From positions 1 through 64,000 of the forward strand of contig ABYL01000011.1 of the NCBI GenBank assembly GCA_000173575.1: DNA of 64,000 nt, in the 5' to 3' direction. Below, piece by piece: positions 57,023-64,000 of the stretch; the stretch's first letter is position 1, and each line of letters starts with the position of its first letter. The notes under the pieces are model-generated. The model was not told where the DNA came from. It did not search any database and saw nothing but the letters and a program-made list of their open reading frames with translations. Both the position numbers and the translations under genes were made by a program. Source of the stretch: Burkholderia sp. H160 (GTDB lineage: Bacteria > Pseudomonadota > Gammaproteobacteria > Burkholderiales > Burkholderiaceae).

Positions 57023-58201
57023 TCAAACGCAGCCAGTTTCCCGAAGCTCATCAATGCGCGACTGCGTAAAGCCAAGCTCGGAGAGGATGCCAGCCGTATG
57101 CTGGCCGACAGCAGGAATCGGGTCCATACGCGCCTCGGGAGAGACACCGCCCGGGGGAATCAGCGCCGGAATTTTCCCGACAGGCGAATCGACCGTGCGC
57201 CAGCGTTCGCGAGCCTTGAGTTGCGGATGCTCCCACACGCCCGCCATGTCATTCACGCGAGCGTTCGCAATATCCGCAGCATCCAGCCGAGTTACCAGTT
57301 CATCGCTGTTCATACCAGTGAATACCTGGTCGATGATGGCGCGCAATTCTGTGCGGTTCTGGCTCCGTTTCGCATTCGTCTCGAAGCGCTCATCCGTAGC
57401 GAGGTCGGGCGCCTTGAGGACAAGCTCGCAGAACTTGGCCCATTCACGTTCATTCTGCAGCCCGAGGATGACCGTCTTGCCATCGTTCGCTTCAAACGGG
57501 CCGTAGGGGTAAATGGTGGCGTGTGAAGCGCCAGCCCGCGGAGGCGGCGATGCGCCATCGAAAGCGTAATAGAGCGGGAAGGTCATCCACTCTGCCATCG
57601 ACTCCAGCATTGAGACGTCGATACGGCAGCCACGGCCTGTCTTGCCTCGCTGAATGAGCGCAGCCAGGATATTCGTATAGGCGTACATCCCGGCCGCGAT
57701 GTCCGCGATGGAACAACCCGCCTTGACCATATCGTCCGGCGTCCCGGTCACTGACAGGAAGCCCGCCTCTGCCTGCACGAGCAGGTCGTACGCCTTCTTG
57801 TTCGTGTACGGCCCGTTGCTCCCATATCCCGAGATATCGCACACAATCAGGCCAGGGTATTGGTCCTTCAGCGACTCGTAGTCGAGGCCGATACGACCCG
57901 TCGCACCCGGTGCGAGGTTTTGCACGAAGACGTCTGCTTTTGCGAGCAGCGCGTGGAGGATTACGTCAGCGCCATCGTGTTTCGTGTTGAGAGTAAGGCT
58001 TTCTTTCGAGCGATTGGTCCACGCGAAGTGCGACGATATACCGTTGGCCCTGTCGTCGTAGGCCCGCGCGAAATCGCCCACTCCCGGGCGTTCGATTTTG
58101 ATAACGCGGGCGCCAAGGTCCGCCAATTGCCGTGTTGCAAAGGGAGCTGCAATTGCCTGCTCCAGAGAGACGACCGTAATTCCGGCGAGCGGACCTGTCA
58201 T
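57023..58201 (-). CDS. CaiB/BaiF family (type III) CoA-transferase
   Basis: This 392-residue enzyme moves CoA between organic acids. It begins LAGITVVSLEQAIAAPFATRQLADLGARVIKIERP, has the CDISGYGSNGPY segment and the catalytic-type aspartate D139 in AYDLLVQAEAG. Given its neighbours, mesaconate or citramalate is a sensible acceptor, but this is inference. The ATG at 58201 has a GGAAG site. It lies between the ammonia-lyase and the CitE-like lyase genes in one run. Confidence 0.9.
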   Translation of the reverse strand: MTGPLAGITVVSLEQAIAAPFATRQLADLGARVIKIERPGVGDFARAYDDRANGISSHFAWTNRSKESLTLNTKHDGADVILHALLAKADVFVQNLAPGATGRIGLDYESLKDQYPGLIVCDISGYGSNGPYTNKKAYDLLVQAEAGFLSVTGTPDDMVKAGCSIADIAAGMYAYTNILAALIQRGKTGRGCRIDVSMLESMAEWMTFPLYYAFDGASPPPRAGASHATIYPYGPFEANDGKTVILGLQNEREWAKFCELVLKAPDLATDERFETNAKRSQNRTELRAIIDQVFTGMNSDELVTRLDAADIANARVNDMAGVWEHPQLKARERWRTVDSPVGKIPALIPPGGVSPEARMDPIPAVGQHTAGILSELGFTQSRIDELRETGCV

Positions 58202-58302
58202 TTTCAATCTTCCTACTGTCTGGTGCAATCTACGGGAGGGTCGCGAATGACCGCCTACGCAGCCGGTCCGCGCTAGTTCTCGCGGACCGTTGACGTACGG
58301 CT

Positions 58303-59553
58303 TCAGCGAAGCAGTTCTGCGATGCGAAGTGCGCGATTCATCTCATTGAAAACGATATTGAAACCTTCGTCGAAACCCATCCCCGGCTTTGCGAGCATCT
58401 GCGTAACACCGGTCGCCACACCGATATTGGTGGTGGCACGTGCAGATACATCGGTTTCGGCACACGTTCCGCCGAGCACAGGCCCAACGCCATGCTTGTG
58501 GCAGTCGAGGATTGCATCGATGGAGTTGTGCAGCGAGCCGAGGTCTGGGGTCTTGATTTGAATCATGTCCACGGCGCCCGCTGTTGCAAACAGATGGATG
58601 TCTTCAGCCGTGTTTGCCCACTCGTCAGCCATGATTGCCGCGTTGCTGCCGCGCGACTTGAGCAGGCGACGCAGGCTCCCAAGCGTCTCAATCTGGGCAT
58701 CGCGGCCGCCCGCATCCATGGGATGCTCGATGCGCAGCTCATGCGGACCGGCTGCACGCTCGAGCCGCTGGATGATGTCGGCCGTCTTTTCGACCGAGCC
58801 GCCCGCAACTGCACCGATAAGTCCGTACACGTCGATATGGATGACGGGCTGGTAGTCCTCGGACGCACGCAGTTGTTCGATTCGAGCACGCAGCCAGTTG
58901 ATGTATGTCTCCAGCGCCTCGCCGTCTGCGCCCACAAGGTCAGGCGTGTTAATCAAGCCATGAGGCATGACCGGCACGCGCTTCAGAATCATCTTGTCGA
59001 CGTTCGTGTAGCGTTCGTCGCCCGACTGGCCATAGATAGGCACAGAGGCCAGCGGTCGCTCGATTTTCCACTCATCCTTGATGACCTGCGCCATCAGATG
59101 GTGGCCAGCAGCATGTGCCGCCGCGTCGAGGAGTGCTTGAGAGACCCCGTAGGCGGCCGCCCGCCTGGCAGAGAACAGTTGGTCGATTGCGTTCTCGGCG
59201 AAGACCGCGGTTTCCCGAAACGAACGAACGTCGAGACCGACGAGCTTCGGAGGTAGTTCCTGTTCAATCTGCGCAGCGAGCTGGTCTGCGTGGAAGCGCG
59301 GCTCGCGACCACCGACACCGGTGTACTGAACACTCGCACAGTCGCCCTTCGCGATGTAGCCGTCGCTGAGCAGGAACATGACCGACACTGACTCGGACGG
59401 CTCACGGACCGCCTTGAAGCCCGGGGTTTGCGCCTTGCCGATGTATGCGGCGCCGTCGCGCTTGGCGCCAGCCTTGATTGCCGCCTGGTCGTCGAAGAAG
59501 AACGAGCCGACACCGGGGCTCGCGAGAACCTTCTGAATGGTAACGCTGGACAT
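58303..59553 (-). CDS. mal: 3-Methylaspartate ammonia-lyase
   Basis: This 416-residue enzyme of the enolase superfamily removes ammonia from (2S,3S)-3-methylaspartate to give mesaconate. The key residues line up with the clostridial enzyme with a shift of three or four: H198 in MPHGLIN, metal ligands D241 (HIDVYG), E276 (IEHPMD) and D310 (MADEWAN), and the base K334 (IQIKTPDLG). Length is normal. Glutamate mutase genes, the usual source of methylaspartate, are not in the window. Confidence 0.95.
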   Translation of the reverse strand: MSSVTIQKVLASPGVGSFFFDDQAAIKAGAKRDGAAYIGKAQTPGFKAVREPSESVSVMFLLSDGYIAKGDCASVQYTGVGGREPRFHADQLAAQIEQELPPKLVGLDVRSFRETAVFAENAIDQLFSARRAAAYGVSQALLDAAAHAAGHHLMAQVIKDEWKIERPLASVPIYGQSGDERYTNVDKMILKRVPVMPHGLINTPDLVGADGEALETYINWLRARIEQLRASEDYQPVIHIDVYGLIGAVAGGSVEKTADIIQRLERAAGPHELRIEHPMDAGGRDAQIETLGSLRRLLKSRGSNAAIMADEWANTAEDIHLFATAGAVDMIQIKTPDLGSLHNSIDAILDCHKHGVGPVLGGTCAETDVSARATTNIGVATGVTQMLAKPGMGFDEGFNIVFNEMNRALRIAELLR

Positions 59554-59598
59554 AGTGATTTCTGACCGTCGAAAGAGTTGTGAATGCGCGGTAGCTTC

Positions 59599-61038
59599 TT
59601 AGGCTGCCGACTGGCTGACCAAGCGAAGATGCATGTACGCGAGTACGCCTTCGGTCCCGCCTTCGTATCCGTAACCGCTGTTTCCTAGGCCCCCAAGCGC
59701 GACGTCAGGCAGCGACGGAGCAGTTTGATTGACACCGATATTCGAAGCATTGAGACCTGCCACGAGCTTGTCCCGCACGGTGATGGAGTCGGTAAATACA
59801 TACGCCGCGAAGGAGTACGGGCCGGCATTCGCCAACTGGATGGCTTCGCCCACCGAGTTGATGGATTGAACGGTCGCAACGGGCCCGAACGGCTCTTCGA
59901 CCAGAATCTCCGCGTCGCTCGTCACCGACGAAAGAACTGTCGGTTCGACGAAAAACCCGCGACGGTCAAGTTGCTTTCCGCCGGTGCGGATTACCGCGCC
60001 CTTTGCGACTGCATCGTCGACCAGTTGAAGGAACGACGCCACCCGGCCAGCATGCGCGACCGAGCCCAGCGTCGTGCCCTCTTCGTTGCCATGGCCAAGC
60101 TTGTAGGTCTGCGCTTTTGCCGCGAGAGCCTCGACGAGTGCGTCATGAACCGAATGGTGTGCGAGATAGCGCGTCGGAGCTACGCACGACTGCCCAGCTG
60201 AGCCGAACTTGGCAGGAGCAGTAACCTGAATGACCTTCTCGATGTCCGCGTCGCTCCAGACGATGACCGGAGCGTGCCCGCCGAGTTCGAAAATCGGTCG
60301 AATCAGGTTCGGTGCTGCGAGTGCTGCCAGACGCTTTCCGACTTGCGTCGAGCCAGTGAAGGACACAGCCTTCACGACAGGCGATGCGAGCAGCTGTTCG
60401 CTCACTGCAGCCGGGTCACCGTAGACGAGGTTCACAACGCCGTCCGGCAGACCTGCGTCGACCAGCGTCTGCACGATGGCACGCGCGCTGTACGGGGTAA
60501 ATTCCGACGCTTTGAGCACCACTGTGCAACCCGCGGCCAACGCCGCACCGAGCTTGCGGCCGACAAGTACGGCCGGAAAATTCCACGGAGTGATTGCGAC
60601 GACGACACCGAGAGGGGTCGGCACCGACAGGCGCGTGCTGCCAGCGACGATACCCTGATGAACCTTGCCGCTGATACGGCTGGCTTCTTCACCATTCCAC
60701 GCAAGCGTCTCAACTGTGCGACGAAGCTCGCCAATTGCATCCGCTTTTGTCTTGCCCGACTCCAGCAGCAGTCCGGCGGCGACCTCTTCCAAGCGCTCGG
60801 CGAGCAGTGCCGACGCCTTCTTGAGGATGGCGCCACGAGCTTGACCAGTCAGAGCGCTCCATGCGGGGAATGCGCGCTGTGCCGCGTCGAGTGCGGCCTG
60901 CACCTGAGCTGCGTCGGCAAGGGTGACAAGGCCGATTGCGTCACCAGTGCCCGGGTCAATATTGGGCTGCGAGCCCGACCTCCCTTCTTCCCAGCGACCG
61001 TCAATGAACAAATATGCATCAAGATTCTGTGCGGCCAT
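59599..61038 (-). CDS. Aldehyde dehydrogenase (succinate-semialdehyde type)
   Basis: This 479-residue NAD(P)-dependent enzyme has PWNFP (N153), the general base E251 in ELGGHAP and nucleophile C285 in GSAGQSCVAPTRY, so it should be active. It looks like the GabD/semialdehyde dehydrogenase group. Beside a GMC oxidoreductase it may oxidise the aldehyde made by that enzyme. ATG at 61038 has GGAG six bases upstream. It lies 35 bases after the GMC gene. Confidence 0.92.
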   Translation of the reverse strand: MAAQNLDAYLFIDGRWEEGRSGSQPNIDPGTGDAIGLVTLADAAQVQAALDAAQRAFPAWSALTGQARGAILKKASALLAERLEEVAAGLLLESGKTKADAIGELRRTVETLAWNGEEASRISGKVHQGIVAGSTRLSVPTPLGVVVAITPWNFPAVLVGRKLGAALAAGCTVVLKASEFTPYSARAIVQTLVDAGLPDGVVNLVYGDPAAVSEQLLASPVVKAVSFTGSTQVGKRLAALAAPNLIRPIFELGGHAPVIVWSDADIEKVIQVTAPAKFGSAGQSCVAPTRYLAHHSVHDALVEALAAKAQTYKLGHGNEEGTTLGSVAHAGRVASFLQLVDDAVAKGAVIRTGGKQLDRRGFFVEPTVLSSVTSDAEILVEEPFGPVATVQSINSVGEAIQLANAGPYSFAAYVFTDSITVRDKLVAGLNASNIGVNQTAPSLPDVALGGLGNSGYGYEGGTEGVLAYMHLRLVSQSAA

Positions 61039-61073
61039 GGCCGTCTCCTGCAAAAAGATTGAGTTGATTCGGC

Positions 61074-62705
61074 TTATGCACGTACGCCGCGGATGAGGTC
61101 AGCACCCTTTTCGGCAATCATCAGCGTCGCCGCGTAGGTGTTCCCTGAAGTAATTGCCGGCATGATGGAGGCGTCAATTACGCGAAGACCTTCGAGGCCG
61201 TGCACGCGCAGCGAATCGTCGACAACGGACATGGGGTCGCTCTTCGGACCCATACGCGCAGTGCCGACAAGGTGGAAACCGGTCGACCCGTGAGCCCTGC
61301 AGAAATCGAGCATCTGCTCATCGGAACGAATGCTGGTCCCGGGGACGGTTTCCTCAACGAGATATTTCGAAAGTGTCGGTGAGTGCAGCAGGTCGCGGAT
61401 GATTTTCAGACCCGCCACCATGACTTCCTGGTCCACCGTGTGCGCGAGATAGTTCGGCTGAATGACCGGGTCTTCGAACACATTTGTCGAGCGCGCACGT
61501 ACGTAGCCACGGCTCAATGGACGGTGTTGCCACCAGCCCCCAGTCACACCAGGATAGTCGTCCAGCACGTAGTGCTTGCCTTCCCTGTAGCTTCCAGGGA
61601 CGAACACACACTGCAAGTCCGGGGTCTCAACGTTCGGCGCCGACTTGCAGAACAGGTGCGCCTGCGAGGGTGTAAGCGTGAGTACGCTTGGCTTCTTTGC
61701 GAGCCAACGCATGACTTGCCAGCCCAGGCTCACGCCTCGCGCCATTTGGTTCAGCGTAACGGTGCCGGGCTTCGCACGCATCACCATGCGAGCGGAGTAG
61801 TGGTCACCAAGGTTCTCGCCGACGCCTGGCAGCGCGTGCACAACTTGAACTCCGAGGGACTGAAGCAGGTCCGCTGGGCCAACGCCCGAAATCTGTAGCA
61901 ATCGCGCGGTGTTCGCAGTGCCCGCCGAGACGATGACTTCGCGGCGCGCACGCACCACCGACTCTTTGCCTCCTTCGCTGCGCACGAATGCGACACCAAC
62001 AGCTCGCTTCCCGTTGAACAAGATGCGCTTCGCGCGGACATCCGAAATCAATTCGACATTGCCACGCTTGAGCGCCGGAGCCAGAAATGCGACTGAGGCG
62101 TTGACCCGGAAACCATTTTCAATAGTGCGCTGGAAATAGCCGACACCTTCCTGGTCGCCCGAGTTGTAGTCGGGGTTCCGCTTGTGGCCCGCAGCTACGG
62201 CCGCTTCGATGAACGTTTCTGAAACCGGGTGGAACCAGTCCATGGGCGTGACAGGAATTTCACCCGTACGACCGCGAACGCTGCCGTTTCCTTTACCCGT
62301 GTACCGTTCGGAACGCGCGAAATACGGCAGCACATCGTCGTAGCCCCAACCACGATTTCCGAGGGAGGCCCAGTGGTCGAAGTCGCCCGGCTGCCCGCGC
62401 ACAATCATCATGCCGTTGATGGAGCTGGAGCCGCCGATGACGCGACCCTGAGTCGTCGAAATCTTGCGGCCGCCGCTGCCCTCCGAAGGCTCCGTTTTGA
62501 ATTGCCAGGTAATTTCCGGTTGGGTCAGCGTTTTGACGAAGCCAGAAGGAATGCGAACGTACGGGCGCAGGTCACTGCGACCGGCCTCGAGGACACAGAC
62601 CGTCACTTTCGGGTCCTCAGACAGTCGGGCGGCGAGAACCGACCCGGCCGAGCCGGCGCCTACGATGACGTAGTCGTAGGTGGCGTTTTCAGTATTTGCG
62701 TTCAC
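61074..62705 (-). CDS. GMC-family FAD oxidoreductase (choline-dehydrogenase-like)
   Basis: This 543-residue flavoenzyme oxidises alcohols to aldehydes. The FAD site is VIVGAGSAGSVLA (G16, G18, G21), the first GMC signature is GRVIGGSSSINGM, and the active-site histidine lies in TGFHLVGTARMG with ITSGNTYAA near the end. The start is GTG at 62705 with a GGAAGAA site. It is the first gene of the minus-strand run, and its promoter faces the LysR gene. The alcohol it uses is not known. Confidence 0.92.
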   Translation of the reverse strand: MNANTENATYDYVIVGAGSAGSVLAARLSEDPKVTVCVLEAGRSDLRPYVRIPSGFVKTLTQPEITWQFKTEPSEGSGGRKISTTQGRVIGGSSSINGMMIVRGQPGDFDHWASLGNRGWGYDDVLPYFARSERYTGKGNGSVRGRTGEIPVTPMDWFHPVSETFIEAAVAAGHKRNPDYNSGDQEGVGYFQRTIENGFRVNASVAFLAPALKRGNVELISDVRAKRILFNGKRAVGVAFVRSEGGKESVVRARREVIVSAGTANTARLLQISGVGPADLLQSLGVQVVHALPGVGENLGDHYSARMVMRAKPGTVTLNQMARGVSLGWQVMRWLAKKPSVLTLTPSQAHLFCKSAPNVETPDLQCVFVPGSYREGKHYVLDDYPGVTGGWWQHRPLSRGYVRARSTNVFEDPVIQPNYLAHTVDQEVMVAGLKIIRDLLHSPTLSKYLVEETVPGTSIRSDEQMLDFCRAHGSTGFHLVGTARMGPKSDPMSVVDDSLRVHGLEGLRVIDASIMPAITSGNTYAATLMIAEKGADLIRGVRA

Positions 62706-62858
62706 TCTTCTTCCTCTCTTTCCATCGTCCTGCCGCCAACAGCAACGCGACACCGCGCTTTGGCCGGCGGCCACCCGCACAACAGTGGCTGAAACTCATC
62801 TGCCATGAGGACATGGTAGGGAACGCGCATCCCTAGAAAAAGAGATTTATATTTACCA

Positions 62859-62882
62859 TTAGATGCAAAACTGTTCATCTAA
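62859..62882. promoter_or_regulatory. LysR-type operator dyad
   Basis: Perfect seven-base arms TTAGATG and CATCTAA surround ten bases. Such spaced dyads, with A/T at the ends, are typical recognition sites for LysR regulators. The site lies about 155 bases before the GMC start and about 175 before the LysR start. Confidence 0.65.
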
Positions 62883-62996
62883 CGAGCGACTACAGGCAAA
62901 CCCTGGTCCCCGTTTCGCCAAAGAAAAGATGCGGCTGTCCAGCGCCGGGAAGGGGGCGTGAAGAATTGGTTCATCTGGATGGCGTTACTTGGGTCG

Positions 62997-63031
62997 TGCA
63001 ACAATTCGATTTGTTGCATCTATGAATGCAA
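62997..63031. promoter_or_regulatory. Overlapping dyads before the LysR gene
   Basis: Two perfect inverted repeats overlap here: TGCAACAA / TTGTTGCA (62997-63004 and 63011-63018) and TTGCAT / ATGCAA (63014-63019 and 63026-63031). The second shares the word GATGCAAA/TTTGCATC with the upstream dyad. They could be an autoregulatory site that covers the lysR promoter. Confidence 0.5.
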
Positions 63032-63054
63032 ATATTTCATGTAAAGGTCTTCCC

Positions 63055-63942
63055 GTGTCACTGAACGCCTACGAAGTTTTCGTCACCATCGCCGAACGAG
63101 GCAGCTTTGCCGCTGCGGCGCATCAGTTGAACCTTTCGCCATCCGCGGTGAGCCACGCCCTTTCCTCGTTCGAGCAAGGAATTGGCTTCGCACTCTTCAT
63201 GCGCAATCGCAGCGGCGTGCGGCTGACCGCCGGAGGCGAGGCCCTCTTGCCGACCGTCCGAGAAGTGCTACAGAGCCACGAAAAGCTGGGGCAACAAGCG
63301 TCGAAGCTTCTGGGACTTGAGGCAGGTACCGTCCGCATCGGCGCATTCAGCAGTGTCAGCGTCGCGTGGCTTCCGAATATCATTCGCTCGTTTGCCAACC
63401 TGTACCCCAAAATCGACGTCATCATCGAGCAGGGTGGCTACGACGACGTTGCCGAATGGATAGCGAAGAGCCAGGTCGATTTGGGCTTCATTACGTTGCC
63501 TGCGGCCCCTGGACTGGATGTGACGCCGCTATATGCAGACCCACTTGTTTGCATCGCCCCACCGGGCTTTGCACCCAAGGGCGCGGCATACATGACTGTT
63601 GAAGAGTTGGCAGAACACAATGTCGTTCTGCAAGGCGAAGGGTATGGCAAGGAAACCCAGCAGTTGCTGGCTAGCCACAAGATTTCCGTCAAATCGAGCG
63701 CGCGGGCAATTGATGACGCCGCGATTATCGCGATTGTGGAGAGCGGATTGGGAGTTGCTGTAATGCCTCAACTGGCCTTGCACCACTACCAAAGCTCGGT
63801 CCAGGTCTTCCCGTTCTATCCCGCTGAGAGCCGGGCAATCGTCCTCGCGTCCTTGAGCCGAGAGGCTCTGGCGCCAGCCGCGACGGCGATGCACGAACAC
63901 ATCGTCGCGTCAGTGGGGGCGTGGTCCAAACGCGCTGCCTAG
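63055..63942 (+). CDS. LysR-family transcriptional regulator
   Basis: This 295-residue regulator starts with SLNAYEVFVTIAERGSFAAAAHQLNLSPSAVSHALSSFEQ, the winged helix that binds DNA, followed by a linker helix and a periplasmic-binding-like effector domain (about 90-290). GTG at 63055 is preferred because AAGG is well spaced before it and it matches the family start; ATG at 63022 and TTG at 62989 are in frame but would overlap the operator dyads. It is divergent from the GMC-ALDH-Mal run and most likely controls it, with an intermediate as the inducer. Confidence 0.9.
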   Translation: MSLNAYEVFVTIAERGSFAAAAHQLNLSPSAVSHALSSFEQGIGFALFMRNRSGVRLTAGGEALLPTVREVLQSHEKLGQQASKLLGLEAGTVRIGAFSSVSVAWLPNIIRSFANLYPKIDVIIEQGGYDDVAEWIAKSQVDLGFITLPAAPGLDVTPLYADPLVCIAPPGFAPKGAAYMTVEELAEHNVVLQGEGYGKETQQLLASHKISVKSSARAIDDAAIIAIVESGLGVAVMPQLALHHYQSSVQVFPFYPAESRAIVLASLSREALAPAATAMHEHIVASVGAWSKRAA

Positions 63943-64000
63943 TCGGAGGACACTCATTCCCACTTTGTCGAATGGAACCAGCGCCGCGGCGTTTCGCCGG
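63943..64000. other. Right edge, no gene visible
   Basis: The last 58 bases follow the LysR stop codon and contain no recognisable element. Confidence 0.5.

Larger units (their letters stand above)
62706..63054. promoter_or_regulatory. Divergent control region between the GMC operon and lysR
   Basis: These 349 bases hold the promoters of the catabolic run (minus) and the LysR gene (plus). They contain three perfect dyads, listed separately. The DNA is AT-richer than the genes on both sides, as expected for a LysR-controlled divergent promoter. Confidence 0.7.

Overview
The window looks like a chromosomal segment of a Burkholderia/Paraburkholderia-type betaproteobacterium. The first 49 kb is GC-rich with strong G/C third-position codon use. 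It carries markers typical of that group: an nth gene behind a possible rsxB tail, a DUF1841 protein, a monomeric NADP isocitrate dehydrogenase, tandem small cytochromes c, ubiC, and a parE-parC pair. The genus is inferred from gene content and style, because there is no rRNA here.

Layout. 0-7.2 kb: DNA repair (nth), DUF1841, two cytochromes c, a MoxR ATPase with a CoxE-like VWA protein, a BenE-type transporter and transaldolase. 7.4-12.1 kb: a VOC protein, a FUSC membrane protein, a DUF3311/monocarboxylate symporter pair and a spermidine-synthase-like protein. 12.6-15.4 kb: a three-gene operon joining a cyclic-nucleotide-binding/FliG-like protein to a MotA-like and a MotB-like stator protein, with no flagellar genes nearby. 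15.4-17.7 kb: icd. 17.9-18.9 kb: an AT-richer patch with a CdiI-like immunity gene that has no visible cdiA. 18.95-26.3 kb: a compact bcsABC cellulose operon. 26.4-36.6 kb: an AraC regulator, a cupin, ubiC with a DNA glycosylase, htpG, a MocR regulator with a tandem operator, a glyoxalase-like protein, an aminotransferase, RidA and PhzF. 37.1-49.1 kb: a GGDEF-EAL protein, ChrA, a CopD-like protein, parC, parE, an ABC-F ATPase, DUF4399 and rubredoxin.

At 49.33 kb a tRNA-Arg(CCU) marks a boundary. Beyond it the DNA looks less GC-rich and is accessory in character. It starts with a solitary TniQ-type protein and an unrecognised divergent gene, then a lone amino-acid-binding protein, an AllA-like lyase and a HAD phosphatase. 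A minus-strand catabolic block follows: GMC oxidoreductase, aldehyde dehydrogenase, 3-methylaspartate ammonia-lyase, CaiB-type CoA-transferase, CitE-type lyase and an amino-acid permease. A divergent LysR gene with clear dyad operators faces this block. Read together, these enzymes suggest conversion of a branched C5 amino acid through mesaconate/citramalate to acetyl-CoA and pyruvate.

The two most interesting systems are the cNMP/FliG-like-MotA-MotB operon (12.6-15.4 kb) and the LysR-controlled methylaspartate/mesaconate module (54.6-63.9 kb). The tRNA-adjacent orphan TniQ may be a trace of how the accessory block arrived.
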